Source: an uncultured Saprospiraceae bacterium
Lineage (GTDB): Bacteria; Bacteroidota; Bacteroidia; Chitinophagales; Saprospiraceae
Direction: 5' to 3'
NCBI GenBank assembly: GCA_937929945.1
Contig: CALFUK010000132.1
Coordinates: 1-34,052 of the forward strand
DNA: 34,052 nucleotides
The position numbers and the translations under genes are program-made. The first letter of the stretch is position 1. Each line of letters begins with the position of its first letter. The notes below the pieces were generated by a model. That model was not told the DNA's origin, searched no databases, and saw only the letters and a list, made by a program, of their open reading frames with translations. Shown one piece after another: positions 1 to 9,912 of this stretch.

Positions 1-720
1 GCTCCGCACTCATCTGAAAATGATCCTGCGTTATTACTCCAAGTCACTCCCCCACATATATCACTCGCTGATGCGTCTCCGTTTCTTGATAGCCACGATT
101 GGTAAGCTGCTATATTTCCTGACCCATCACATTCTACTGTCTCATCTGATGCCTCCGTATCTATGCTTGGTGCTGTAGTGTCTTCTATTGTAAATGTTGC
201 ATCTGTAACACTGCTGTTTCCACAGTCATCTGTAGCCGTAAAAGTTACTGTTACAAATCCCGTAGCTCCGCACTCATCTGAAAGTCCACGGTAATCATTA
301 GACCAAACAATAGGCTTCCCATTATTACAATCATCATTAGCAGCTGCATCACCATTTCGGGATAGCCATGCTTGTAGTTCGGCAGTATTTCCAGCGCCAT
401 CACATTCTACTAAATCATCCCTGGCCTCAGATTCTATACTAGGAGCAGTTGTATCTTCTATAGTAAATCTAGAACTGGTGATAGACGAATTTCCACAATC
501 GTCAATAGCCGTAAAGATTACATCCACAAAACCCGTCTCCCCGCAATCATCTGAAAGCGCAGTAAAATTATTCGACCAGGTCAATGCACTACAGTTATCT
601 GTAACAACTGCATCACCGTTTCTTCCAAGCCATTCTTGAAGGGCAATAACATTTCCTGCTCCATCACATTCTACTATCTCATCCATAGCTTCTGAATCTA
701 CTACAGGGTTCGTTGTATCT
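1..720 (-). repeat. WLxN repeat array of gene A, continuing past the left edge
   Basis: About two and a half units of the WLxN type are visible with motifs WLGRNGDA, TWSNNF, DDCGETG, DCGNSS and IEDTTAPS. The last visible unit is cut by base 1. A related HYR-like unit (GIPLDITIECSDD...) precedes it at about 1000-720. The array is likely to continue in the neighbouring sequence. Confidence 0.8.
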
Positions 721-3700
721 TCAACCGTTATTTTTTGAACCCTTATTGAGCTATTATTACATTCGTCTACTACAGTCCAAGTTCTAGACAAAACATAGGT
801 ATACTCAGAGCAAGCATCTCCTTCACCTTTTGTACTTTCCTCTAACAAGGTAATTTCAAAATCATCGTTTGAGTAATCCGTTGCATCAATTTCAGTTCCT
901 ATTACAGGTGCAGTAGGTATATCATCGCTGCACTCTATCGTTATATCTAATGGAATACCAGATAAGACTGGAGCAATATCATCACATGCTTCTATTTGAG
1001 AGATATCATGATCATCTTCATCAATAGTTCCACCATCATTAATTTCATTATCTACTAAGTTATCATTTCCATTAACTCCATCATGAACACTATCATTATC
1101 TGTTGGTTCTGCGCCAAATTCATCTTCAGCATTTTCTATCTCTACAAAATTATCATAGTTTCCAGAAACAATTAGCGGCTGTACCTCAAGCACTAAATCT
1201 ATAACGATTGAACTACCAGGGTCTAAGGGTCCTGAAATAAGATTTTTGAGTATTGCCCCTTCAGATCCCCAGCCATTCGTATCACTTGGACTCAATAAGA
1301 AATAATTAGGAAGATAATCAACTAGCAAGATATTTTGAGCCGATACAGTTCCTTGATTAAAAATTTCAATTTGATATAGGGCACTTTCCCCAGGCTTTAC
1401 AATATCAGTTGTTATAGTAACTTTCCTTACTGCCAAATCAAATATTTCTACTCTGATATCCTCTGGATCTGAATCATCTTCGTCTACACTTCCATCATCT
1501 ATTATTACATCATCCTGACTTGAATTATTTACTGTCCCTCCAGTATCATTGCCTGAATTGGAATCTGGTGTAGAATCATTATCTGGCACTGTACCATCTC
1601 CTAGATCATCCGACGCTCCACTTATCTCCGCTCTGTTTATTATATCTAAGGCTACATCTGATGATGATACTGTAAATGTTATTTCTACACTTGTACTCGA
1701 TCCCGCTGCTATACTTGATATCGTGCGGGTCGCTTGGCTTCCTGCTTGTGTCCATGAACCATCATTTAAAACCAATCCCGATGGAATATAATCTACTATT
1801 GCTATGTCTTGCGCTGTTACCGTTCCTTGATTAAACACTTCTATTGTGAAGGTGATATCCTCGCCTGGGTATACCCTTTCATCTTCTCCTGATGACAATA
1901 CTTTTCTCAAGGCTAAATCAAATACTTGTACATCTATGTCTTCTATATCTTGATCATCTTCATCTACCGTACCGTTGTCGTTCAACTCGTCATTCTCATA
2001 TGGATCATTATTTGGATCGCTATCTCCATCACTATCATTATCATTCGGTACTTCATTCAAATCATCTTCTGCCGTCAAGATCTCTGTTATATTTCTTACC
2101 ATTCCTGCTGTTGCGTTTGGCGCTACTGTGAATGTTATTTCCACATTTGTACTTGCTCCTGCTGCTAATGGGCCTGCTATTGTTCGCATGGCTGTATTGC
2201 CACTCTGAGTCCATAAGCCATCATTTAGGAGCAAACCATTTGGAATATAATCTTGTATTTCTATATCGTTTGCACTTACCGTTCCTTGATTGAATACTTC
2301 TATTGTAAAACTGATATCTTGACCTGGATATACTCTTGCGTCTTCTCCTGCACTAAGGCTTTTCCTTACTGCCAAATCAAATATTTCTACTCTGATATCC
2401 TCTGGATCTGAATCATCTTCGTCTACACTTCCATCATCTGTTATTACATCATCCTGACTTGAATTATTTACTGTCCCGCCAGTATCATTGCCTGAATTGG
2501 AATCTGAGGTAGAATCAATATCTTTAGGATTAAAACCAATCTCGTCTTGAGCATTACTAATTTCAGCTATATTTATTATTGTCGAGGCACTATTAGAAGG
2601 CAAAACTTTAAATGTCACATTTACAGAGGCGGAACTTCCAACTGCAATAGGACCCGAAATGGTATGCACGGCTCTTCCACCTAAAACAGTCCAACGCGCA
2701 TCATTTAATTCTAAACCAGAAGGAATGTAATCAACAATATCTATGTTTAATGCTGGTACTGTACCTTGATTAAATACTTCAATTGTAAAGGTAATATCTT
2801 CGCCTGGATAAACCCTTTGATCCATTCCACTCGCTAAGGTCTTTCGAAGTGCTAAATCAAAAATCTCAACAGGAATATCGACTAAGTCATTATCATCTTC
2901 ATCATTAGCAGCATTATCAATATTTATGTCAGTTTGATCTACAAATAAATCATTCGGGCTACCACCTAGGCCTACTACTCCATCATTTCCTACGTTTGCA
3001 TCAGGAGTAGAATCCTCATCTGTTTCACCAAATCCATAATCACTGGCGCTGTCAGAAGAAATTTCTGCCCAGTTTCTAAATCCTAATAATCTACTATTTG
3101 AGATGAGTGCAACTAATTCGATTATTTTTACTTCCCCTGGATTTAAATTTGGAAGATTATTCCAAGAAACTAATCCTCCACTATTTGAACCACCGTCTGT
3201 GGCACTTACAAAAGTAAATCCCGCTGGAAGCTGATCAAAAACACTATAGTTTTTACTAGGAACATTACCTTGGTTTTTAACTTCGATTTGAAAAACAACT
3301 TGATCGCCTTCATAAAATCTTGATGCTTGTCCCGGCTTTAAATTGTTAACTAATGCTAAATCATAATCAACATTCAAGCTAACATCAGCATAATCATTAT
3401 CATCCTCGTCATTGCTAGGATTATCGATATTTACATCTGTCTGATCAATAAATTTATCATTCGGATTTGAACCAAATCCTTGAGCATTATCATTACCTAC
3501 ATTACTATCTGGAGAAGAATCCTCATCATCTACTCCATAATCTGAAGAACTATCATTGATAATTTCCACCCAATTTCTAAATTGCCTTTGCTCAGCATCA
3601 GCAACTTCTAAAATTAAAGTCAATTCTATAATTTCATTTACGTCAAGATTGGGAATTGTCCAATTCACGTCTTGCCCTCCATTTGTGCCACCATTTGAAG

Positions 3701-6700
3701 CGGAAACAAAAGACATACCTGCAGGAATCTTACTTAATATATCCAAGTCGTAGGAATGTACATCACCTTGGTTTTTGACAAATATAGTATAAGACACTTG
3801 ACCGCCTGGCTCCACAGTATCAGCTTGTCCTACTGAAAGAACTTCAACGACTGCTAGATCATAGTTCACCTGTACGGTGAGGTCTTCCACATCGTGATCA
3901 TCTTCATCGTTAGATTCATTAGCTATACTATTATCTGTGCTAGAATTTATATTGCCACCCAAATCATTTGAAGGATTTGTATCGGGCCTAGAATCTACAT
4001 CTGTATTATTAAATCCAGAAGGTGCATTTGCACTAACAATTTCAACTGCATTTACTATACTGGTTCCATGGATCAATGGTGAATTTACTCTTAATGTAAT
4101 ATCAACAGAAGCAGAGGAACCTGCAGCTAAAACACTTGGAAGTGTATAAATAGCATTTGCTCCCGAAGGAATCCAATTATCATCCAACAAACTCAATTGG
4201 CTAGGAATATAATCTATTATCTGAATATTTGAAGCATCTAAAGTACCTTGATTGAAAACTGTAATGCTAAATGTTATGTCTTCTCCAGGAATAGCGATAT
4301 CTGAAACAATTTCTTTTCTGATGGCTAAATCAAATGACTCCACAGTGACCGTAGAAGTGCATATTGAGGAATTTCCACAATTGTCAGATACTGTAAGAGT
4401 CACTGTATTTGGACCAACATTCGCAACGGTAAAATTTGAATTACTTATGGAATAATTAAGTTCAAGATTTGTACAGCATATATCCTTTGATTCATTATTA
4501 ATCTCTGAGGGTGTAATTATTGCATTTCCTGATCCATCAAGCTGTATTGTAATATCCTTACAAGTGGCCACCGGAGGTGTAGTATCTTGGATAATAAACT
4601 TGGCAGAGGATACTTCAAAATTGCCACAATCATCTTGAGCCATGAAGGTCGCATCCACTATTTTTGTTTCGCAGCAATCATTTGCTTCACCGTTAATTAC
4701 ATAAGACCAAGTGAGAGAATTGTCACATAAATCTTTAGCGCTGGCACTGGCATTATTACTTAACCAATTATTAAATTGAGTAACATTTCCTTCACCATCA
4801 CATTCTACAGTAAGATCTTTCGCAGTACTTGTTATTTCAGGTTTTTGTGTATCCACAATTTTAAAAACAGCAATAGTAGAACTAGAATTTCCACAATCAT
4901 CCGTGACTGTAAAAGTTACAGTAACTTGACCTGTTCCGCCACATCCATTGACAAAATTGTCAGCATAGTCATTGGACCAAGTCAAATTGCTTGTTGTAGT
5001 ACAATCATCATCAGCACGTGCTCCACCATTGTCATTAATCCATTCACTTAAAGCAGTGGGTCCTGTGCCATCACAATTTACAGTTTTGTCTTTAGCATCA
5101 ATATTTATAGTAGGTCTCTTGGTATCTACAATATTAATATAGGCTTCAAAAGACGCTCTATTTCCACAGGCATCGGTTGATTCCCAAATCCATCTATGCC
5201 TTTCAATATATCCGTCAGAAGTGCAATTTCCAGTAGTTATAATTTGATCAATGGTAGTAGAAACACTATTATCAGCATTATCTGTAACTGTCATGTCAGA
5301 AATATTAAAAACAGGAATATTACTACAGTCAATATCAATCTCCCCACCATTAGACAAACCATTTAGAATTGAGTTATTTGGCACTAATTGAGGAGAAGTA
5401 TTATCTTCTACTTGTAAGGTTTGGGTATATCGATCTGAATTTCCACATTCATCTACAGCAGTCCAAGTTCTTAAAATATTGTATTCATAATATGAGCAAT
5501 GATTTACATCACCTCCTTGATCATCAGTTTCAACGAATGAGACCATAATTGATTCAAAACAATTATCGGAAGCTGTCAAAGTTTGACTACTCGGAATATT
5601 CTCGTAAGTAACAGTCGTACTCGCTGGATTCGCAGAAAGCGTAGGGCTATTATTATCTACCAAGGACAAAGTAACTGTCGCATTATGACAACAGAACTCC
5701 TCTGTTCTTCCATTATTGCAAACACGATATGTAAAAGTATCGTCACCACAAAAATTAGTAGAAGGTGTATATGAAAATGTACCGTTAGAATTAAATGTCA
5801 AAACTCCACTATCTACATCATCAATAATTGTGTAAACTGGATCACTTAACACCCGATCATTAGAAGATACATCACCAGAAATATTTTCATTTGGACAATT
5901 GGTGAAATTGTCACTAATTGCAGTAGGCTTTTCGCAAACCACACAACCATTGGTAGACGTTACAAGCCCTCCTATTCCAAACGAATCTCCATTTGAATCA
6001 GGAGAACATATAGTCACAATCATATCTGTAGCATTCCCCTGAACGTTATTTAAGGTCATGCTGTAAATTGCTGCGTCTGCACCTGCGTTTTGGGAAGAGA
6101 ATGTTTTACTATCAGTAGCCACAACATTTCCAACTGGATCTCTAAGCTCAATAGATATCTCAATAGATTTAGAATTGCTTCCTTTATCATGAATTGGAAT
6201 AGTTAGTTCAATATCCCGAGGTGTTAAACTTTCACCAATTGAAAAGTCAATATTTCTACAAAACCCATCAGCAAATTCTTGATATAGTCTAGCAAGCGAA
6301 GATGAACCACCAGGGATGGTTCTTTTCACATAGATTGCATAACTAGTAGCAACGCTCCCTGCACCAGAGAAACAAATCTGGCTATAGTTTCCATTGAAGC
6401 TTGCAGAATATAATTTTTCAGGTACACTTCCAGCCACTTGGGAAACTTCAACACCTGAAGCATTCTTCGTAGTGCCCTCAGCATTGAACTGAATAGAGCT
6501 AGGGCTCCCTGCCCCTTCAGCCCAAACTTCTCCTGTAACTCCAATGACATTAGAAGAATTAGGAATATTAAAACAATTGGAGCTACTTCCACCAACCCCA
6601 ACAATATAAGTATCGTATGCTATATCTTCACCACAATCATAAAATTCTTGATCGAAAGTCAAAGGAACTAGACCTAAATCCCAAGTCAAATCAGCTTCTA

Positions 6701-9380
6701 CATCTGTCAAGTTTGTTACAGGCGTTACCCTACCATCTGAGTCAATGGAATTATCACTTCCTACATCTGTAGGAGATTCGTTATAACCAGAGAAAGGATA
6801 AAAAACTGCAAAATAACTATCAGGAAGGAGGTTTGGAAAAATATAATAGCCTCCCTCATTTGTAATTGTATTTCTAACCTTTATATCATCTCCGTTTAAT
6901 TCGGGAATATTATCTCCATCATCTTTATAGAACTCAACTCTAATACCATTGATTCCATTTTCCCAACTGTCTTGGAGACCATCTCCATTCTCATCCAACC
7001 AAACATAATTTCCAAAAATAGCTGGAGCTTCACGGGCAATATCAATACCAACCTTAATAGGCTCAGCAGGCAACAACACTTGTCCAGTGGAGGCATTAGT
7101 AGAGGTATAAGCAAATGAATTCCACGCGACCGAATTTTGTGCTGCACTCAAAGGGGCTCTCATGACCCAATTAATTTCGATTTTATCCCCAGGCTTAATA
7201 ACTAGTTTATTGAAATCAAATCTTACTGCCTTGACTCTGGTTAAATCAAAAGGAGGAGTTGAACTCCAATTTGGAGATTCACATCCGACTGGAAAATTAT
7301 TTGCAATTCCATCACTAGGATACTCTAATTCATCACGGCATGGATTTGATGATTCAGAATATTCTACTGTAATTCCATTGGGAGCTGAAATAGGATCTGC
7401 TAAAACTGGTCTCCATTCGGAATCTCTAGATTGACTATCCAAGACACCCCTATCGCCAACAAAGGGTAAAATATCAATCACAACAATATCCGTTATGTCG
7501 ATAGTAGAAGGATTCTCAAAAATCAATTTATAGTCTGCCATACCACCGTTGACGGTATGTCCAATATCTGGATATCTTGTATAGTCAGTATCCAACTCGC
7601 CAATTACCCATTTATAAGTATCTAGGGCGGCAGCGTTTGGAGCACCTGCAATAGTTACCTTTTCGCAAGTGCTACCATAATTTTCGGAAGTATTACCGTC
7701 TCCGTCGAAATCCTGAGTATCCTTAGTATTATAATTTGTTTTGGATTCCGCACTAAATATGGCACAACAGTTATTTATCTCTGTTCCAGCGGGAGTCCCT
7801 GGTTTAATAATTACATCAAAATTAACTCTAAATGTAGTGGTGTTCGAGACATTTGGTACGAGTGTAAAATTATTACTATAGGCATCTGACCAAATAAACT
7901 TCAATAATGTTCGTCCTGTTCCATTCCAATTAGGTATTTCTTCGAAATGTGGATTCTGCATACCTGGAAATGCCTTTTCACGAAGGACCCAAGAACCAGG
8001 AACATATTCTAATTCAGCAGGCAATAAATCATAAATTGCATAGTTACTATCACGAAGCGCACTATATCTTTTCATCCCTCCAGATATATTAAACTGTACT
8101 TTTTTTCCTGCCTCTGACTGGTTAGAATTGAGTTCATCCCACTTAAAGAAAACAGCTTCATTTTGTGGGTTAGAAATCCTAGTTGTTAAACACTCATTTT
8201 GATTATTCGTATTGGATGTTGCAGAAGCGCAATTTGTAACATTAGAACCGACTAGTACAGGGTCGCCATTCCTGTCTATGTCTTTGATCATTCCGACAAG
8301 TGAAATATAAAAATCTTCATTATGATCACGATGCATTAAACCTCCACCTTCCAATGTTGGAATTTCCATACGAACTGCTTCTATGTTCACACCAGACGAT
8401 AATCCCAAACCACTTATATCCTCCCATTCACTGGATCTAGAATTACCGGAGAACCATAAGGTCCAATTAGATGGATTATCACTAGTTTTCACATAAATAG
8501 AATATGATGAATTAGATCCATCTACGTTATTTACCCAAATATTAGAAAGATAAAATTCAGGTGGAAGATCATCTATGATATTTACATTTGTAATATTGTT
8601 TCTTCCATTATTCCAAATTGGAATATTATATTCAGCAATACCATTTGGCATCAATAATCCGCCAGTCGATTTTTTAATTCCTAATATTTCCTCAAATCTA
8701 TAGTCTCTTGATTTATCAGTAATTGTCACTGTGGTAGAGGCTGTGTCAGAGCCACCATTTCTAGAATTTATGTCAGCTCTATTTGTAACTGGACCAAAAT
8801 CAGCATCACCCTTTACACTCACTCTAATCACAATTTGCCCAGTAGACCCCGCATCTAGGCCAGATCCATTACCACTAGAAAATGTAACTCGTACAGTATT
8901 TCCAACCAACTGTATATTGGAACCTGGTGTAGATGAAGCAGCAGAAATGTATTCAAAGTCATCATCTAAGACATCCGTGATTACAACATTATCACAGTGA
9001 TCAGTAATACTTATACAAGCGTACTGAATGGTAAAGTCAAAAACTTCTTTCCGCTTTGGTGCAGAGCTAGAGGAAGATTTACCAATATTTACTGATGCCG
9101 AACTAGCTGACTTTGAAAAAACAATATTTTCATTTCCACAAGATGATTCTACTTCAGGCATAGTGGACTTCCAATTATCCATACCTCTATAATGGGCTGC
9201 AGTTTCATGAGCTGCTTCTTTAGATAATAAAATGATAGAATTTTCCAATCTGAAGGCTAAGCCAGAAAGCGTGATCTTCTTGGCAGGTGCCCCATCAAAT
9301 GAAAAAGCTAAAAAGCTTATTGCACACAAAAGTGATATACTAAAAATTGTGCTTAGAAAATCAAGTAATCGATTTGACAT
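1..9380 (-). CDS. Gene A: giant secreted repeat protein (DUF11/HYR-like adhesin), 3' end outside window
   Basis: The frame is read from an ATG at 9380-9378 and spot checks along its length show it open to base 1, giving at least 3,126 residues with no C-terminus in the window. The start begins MSNRLLDFLSTIFSISLL, a basic then hydrophobic Sec signal peptide, so this start is preferred. In order: a Ser-rich N-terminal stretch; DUF11-like domains (about 9045-7440); an SdrD-B-like domain (about 7030-6680); Ig-like sequence; a cadherin-like domain (about 5925-5670); HYR-like and WLxN repeats (5670-4350); seven DUF11 repeats (4350-1010); and HYR/WLxN repeats to the edge. There is no catalytic motif. 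By family it should be an extracellular adhesin or surface filament, probably T9SS-exported, but the sorting domain lies outside. It follows gene B on the same strand and shares its HYR and WLxN repeat types. Exact ligand is unknown. Confidence 0.9.
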   Translation of the reverse strand, partial: MSNRLLDFLSTIFSISLLCAISFLAFSFDGAPAKKITLSGLAFRLENSIILLSKEAAHETAAHYRGMDNWKSTMPEVESSCGNENIVFSKSASSASVNIGKSSSSSAPKRKEVFDFTIQYACISITDHCDNVVITDVLDDDFEYISAASSTPGSNIQLVGNTVRVTFSSGNGSGLDAGSTGQIVIRVSVKGDADFGPVTNRADINSRNGGSDTASTTVTITDKSRDYRFEEILGIKKSTGGLLMPNGIAEYNIPIWNNGRNNITNVNIIDDLPPEFYLSNIWVNNVDGSNSSYSIYVKTSDNPSNWTLWFSGNSRSSEWEDISGLGLSSGVNIEAVRMEIPTLEGGGLMHRDHNEDFYISLVGMIKDIDRNGDPVLVGSNVTNCASATSNTNNQNECLTTRISNPQNEAVFFKWDELNSNQSEAGKKVQFNISGGMKRYSALRDSNYAIYDLLPAELEYVPGSWVLREKAFPGMQNPHFEEIPNWNGTGRTLLKFIWSDAYSNNFTLVPNVSNTTTFRVNFDVIIKPGTPAGTEINNCCAIFSAESKTNYNTKDTQDFDGDGNTSENYGSTCEKVTIAGAPNAAALDTYKWVIGELDTDYTRYPDIGHTVNGGMADYKLIFENPSTIDITDIVVIDILPFVGDRGVLDSQSRDSEWRPVLADPISAPNGITVEYSESSNPCRDELEYPSDGIANNFPVGCESPNWSSTPPFDLTRVKAVRFDFNKLVIKPGDKIEINWVMRAPLSAAQNSVAWNSFAYTSTNASTGQVLLPAEPIKVGIDIAREAPAIFGNYVWLDENGDGLQDSWENGINGIRVEFYKDDGDNIPELNGDDIKVRNTITNEGGYYIFPNLLPDSYFAVFYPFSGYNESPTDVGSDNSIDSDGRVTPVTNLTDVEADLTWDLGLVPLTFDQEFYDCGEDIAYDTYIVGVGGSSSNCFNIPNSSNVIGVTGEVWAEGAGSPSSIQFNAEGTTKNASGVEVSQVAGSVPEKLYSASFNGNYSQICFSGAGSVATSYAIYVKRTIPGGSSSLARLYQEFADGFCRNIDFSIGESLTPRDIELTIPIHDKGSNSKSIEISIELRDPVGNVVATDSKTFSSQNAGADAAIYSMTLNNVQGNATDMIVTICSPDSNGDSFGIGGLVTSTNGCVVCEKPTAISDNFTNCPNENISGDVSSNDRVLSDPVYTIIDDVDSGVLTFNSNGTFSYTPSTNFCGDDTFTYRVCNNGRTEEFCCHNATVTLSLVDNNSPTLSANPASTTVTYENIPSSQTLTASDNCFESIMVSFVETDDQGGDVNHCSYYEYNILRTWTAVDECGNSDRYTQTLQVEDNTSPQLVPNNSILNGLSNGGEIDIDCSNIPVFNISDMTVTDNADNSVSTTIDQIITTGNCTSDGYIERHRWIWESTDACGNRASFEAYINIVDTKRPTINIDAKDKTVNCDGTGPTALSEWINDNGGARADDDCTTTSNLTWSNDYADNFVNGCGGTGQVTVTFTVTDDCGNSSSTIAVFKIVDTQKPEITSTAKDLTVECDGEGNVTQFNNWLSNNASASAKDLCDNSLTWSYVINGEANDCCETKIVDATFMAQDDCGNFEVSSAKFIIQDTTPPVATCKDITIQLDGSGNAIITPSEINNESKDICCTNLELNYSISNSNFTVANVGPNTVTLTVSDNCGNSSICTSTVTVESFDLAIRKEIVSDIAIPGEDITFSITVFNQGTLDASNIQIIDYIPSQLSLLDDNWIPSGANAIYTLPSVLAAGSSASVDITLRVNSPLIHGTSIVNAVEIVSANAPSGFNNTDVDSRPDTNPSNDLGGNINSSTDNSIANESNDEDDHDVEDLTVQVNYDLAVVEVLSVGQADTVEPGGQVSYTIFVKNQGDVHSYDLDILSKIPAGMSFVSASNGGTNGGQDVNWTIPNLDVNEIIELTLILEVADAEQRQFRNWVEIINDSSSDYGVDDEDSSPDSNVGNDNAQGFGSNPNDKFIDQTDVNIDNPSNDEDDNDYADVSLNVDYDLALVNNLKPGQASRFYEGDQVVFQIEVKNQGNVPSKNYSVFDQLPAGFTFVSATDGGSNSGGLVSWNNLPNLNPGEVKIIELVALISNSRLLGFRNWAEISSDSASDYGFGETDEDSTPDANVGNDGVVGLGGSPNDLFVDQTDINIDNAANDEDDNDLVDIPVEIFDLALRKTLASGMDQRVYPGEDITFTIEVFNQGTVPALNIDIVDYIPSGLELNDARWTVLGGRAVHTISGPIAVGSSASVNVTFKVLPSNSASTIINIAEISNAQDEIGFNPKDIDSTSDSNSGNDTGGTVNNSSQDDVITDDGSVDEDDSDPEDIRVEIFDLAVRKSLSAGEDARVYPGQDISFTIEVFNQGTVSANDIEIQDYIPNGLLLNDGLWTQSGNTAMRTIAGPLAAGASTNVEITFTVAPNATAGMVRNITEILTAEDDLNEVPNDNDSDGDSDPNNDPYENDELNDNGTVDEDDQDIEDIDVQVFDLALRKVLSSGEDERVYPGEDITFTIEVFNQGTVTAQDIAIVDYIPSGLVLNDGSWTQAGSQATRTISSIAAGSSTSVEITFTVSSSDVALDIINRAEISGASDDLGDGTVPDNDSTPDSNSGNDTGGTVNNSSQDDVIIDDGSVDEDDSDPEDIRVEIFDLAVRKVTITTDIVKPGESALYQIEIFNQGTVSAQNILLVDYLPNYFLLSPSDTNGWGSEGAILKNLISGPLDPGSSIVIDLVLEVQPLIVSGNYDNFVEIENAEDEFGAEPTDNDSVHDGVNGNDNLVDNEINDGGTIDEDDHDISQIEACDDIAPVLSGIPLDITIECSDDIPTAPVIGTEIDATDYSNDDFEITLLEESTKGEGDACSEYTYVLSRTWTVVDECNNSSIRVQKITVEDTTNPVVDSEAMDEIVECDGAGNVIALQEWLGRNGDAVVTDNCSALTWSNNFTALSDDCGETGFVDVIFTAIDDCGNSSITSSRFTIEDTTAPSIESEARDDLVECDGAGNTAELQAWLSRNGDAAANDDCNNGKPIVWSNDYRGLSDECGATGFVTVTFTATDDCGNSSVTDATFTIEDTTAPSIDTEASDETVECDGSGNIAAYQSWLSRNGDASASDICGGVTWSNNAGSFSDECG
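1010..4350 (-). repeat. Seven tandem DUF11 repeats with acidic linkers in gene A
   Basis: Seven units start with FDLAVRK, YDLALVN or close variants, at about 4345, 3870, 3370, 2860, 2375, 1925 and 1445. Each contains PGEDITFTIEVFNQGT-like text, then a strand ending in DYIPSGL-like text, and closes with a linker rich in Asp, Asn, Ser and Thr ending DEDDxDxEDI. Units are about 470 bases. The linkers resemble calcium-binding Asp-rich segments. The array should form a long rigid stalk. Parts of neighbouring units are almost identical at DNA level, a sign of recent recombination. Confidence 0.85.
1422..2506 (-). repeat. 146-base near-identical direct repeat inside the DUF11 array
   Basis: Bases 1422-1567 and 2361-2506 match with only two mismatches found by eye (one A/G, one T/G), at an offset of 939 bases, a multiple of three. 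The repeated part covers the start of one DUF11 unit and the acidic linker before it. The flanking halves of the units are clearly more diverged, so homogenisation is local. Confidence 0.85.
4585..5105 (-). repeat. Two WLxN four-cysteine HYR-like repeats in gene A
   Basis: Two tandem units carry the pattern VxCDGxGN...WLxxNGGA...C...TWSxDY...CG.T...TFTxxDDCGN. The second has ASASA where others have glycine-rich NGGA text, so it is diverging. The same unit type recurs at 1-720 in gene A and eight times in gene B, which links the two genes as paralogues at module level. Confidence 0.75.
5670..5925 (-). other. Cadherin-like (Big_9 type) domain of gene A
   Basis: The segment reads CPNENISGDVSSNDRVLSDP, then GTFSYTPSTNFCGDDTFTYRVC. 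This matches the familiar 'ND ... G.FTYTP...F.G.DSFTY' pattern of bacterial tandem cadherin-like Ig domains. It is probably structural. A related domain lies just before the sorting domain of gene B. Confidence 0.75.
6680..7030 (-). other. SdrD-B/Cna-B-like domain of gene A
   Basis: The translation contains GNYVWLDENGDGLQD near its start, followed by EGGYYIFPNLLPDSY and later DSDG, the typical layout of the SdrD B-like domain. The Asp-rich DENGDGLQD segment is a likely calcium site. In staphylococcal Sdr proteins and many Bacteroidota proteins this domain is a rigid spacer that stiffens on calcium binding. One copy is seen. Confidence 0.8.
7440..9045 (-). other. N-terminal DUF11-like domain series of gene A
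   Basis: At least three beta-sandwich domains of the DUF11 / conserved-repeat type are readable. Signatures are alternating hydrophobic strands with phrases such as VVITDVLDDDFEYISA, INNCCAIFSAESK and INWVMRAP. The first lies at about 9045-8720. The domains are more divergent than the later DUF11 array (4350-1010), which suggests they are older or specialised. Such domains act as structural stalks in secreted bacterial proteins; no ligand is implied. Confidence 0.6.
9282..9380 (-). other. Sec signal peptide of gene A
   Basis: The first 33 or so residues have the n-region MSNRLLD, a hydrophobic core rich in Leu, Ile, Phe and Ala, then a polar segment with FDGAPAKK. Cleavage is plausible after the AFS or GAPA stretch; the exact site cannot be fixed by eye. 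There is a Cys in the core but no lipobox pattern directly before it, so a lipoprotein is unlikely. Confidence 0.8.
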
Positions 9381-9810
9381 AAACTTACTTTGTTCTTAAT
9401 ACCGAAAGTGCAACTAGAGTATTCTCAAATTGAATTTCTTGTAAATGTTCCTTCTATTTCTATTAAAAAAACTACAGGAACATCCTGCGTTAACAATAGA
9501 AAAAAAATCCGCATTAATTTGGCAATAATTATACAGACTTGTTTAGGCAGATAAGACAAAATTCATACCGATAGCAATTATTATTTGAAGCATACTGCCT
9601 GATTGAGTAATAAACGGTAGCAAAATATAAGGGAACGGCAACATATTTATAATTGCCAGATATACAATAAGTTATAACGTGTTGGAACTGAATAAATATT
9701 AAAGAAATCTGTAAATAAAAGTTGAAAATAATTGACGAAAAAACAGTCAAAGAGATTAACTGTAGAGCTATTTTCCATAACACGCCTATATGGGTGAGGG
9801 ATAGTAGATG

Positions 9811-9868
9811 GCCCACCTCAAGTGGGCGCCCGCAGGGCCGAAACAAAGTGGAGCATCGCATAGCCCGA
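9811..9868. repeat. GC-rich palindromic island in the spacer
   Basis: Within an AT-rich spacer this short stretch contains overlapping palindromes: GCCCAC/GTGGGC (9811-9827, five-base loop), GGGCGCCC (9824-9831) and GCCC/GGGC (9828-9838). Its composition differs sharply from both genes. It looks like a REP-like or other interspersed repeat, as often seen between Bacteroidota genes; a single window cannot show copy number. Confidence 0.55.
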
Positions 9869-9904
9869 CCTATATGAACCGATTTTTTTATCGGTTCATA
9901 TAGG
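9869..9904. repeat. Perfect 15-base inverted repeat with oligo-T/A loop
   Basis: CCTATATGAACCGAT at 9869-9883 is exactly mirrored at 9890-9904 with a six-T loop. It has no T tract after the stem on either strand, so it is not a standard terminator. A further copy of CCTATATG lies at 9785-9792. It may be a second transcript-end hairpin, part of an interspersed repeat, or a mobile-element relic. Confidence 0.8.
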
Positions 9905-9912
9905 GCACCCCC

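Noticed and set aside
6326-7147. Small minus-strand open frames of 83 and 92 codons
   Set aside because: They are out of frame with gene A, which reads through the region with recognisable domains.
1-9380. Gene A as a broken pseudogene
   Set aside because: Translation in a single frame at many points from 9380 to 1 gives continuous domain text with no stop or shift seen.
9498-9508. A8 tract in the leader of gene A as a phase-variation switch
   Set aside because: One moderate homopolymer in an AT-rich spacer, with no evidence of length variation or promoter overlap.
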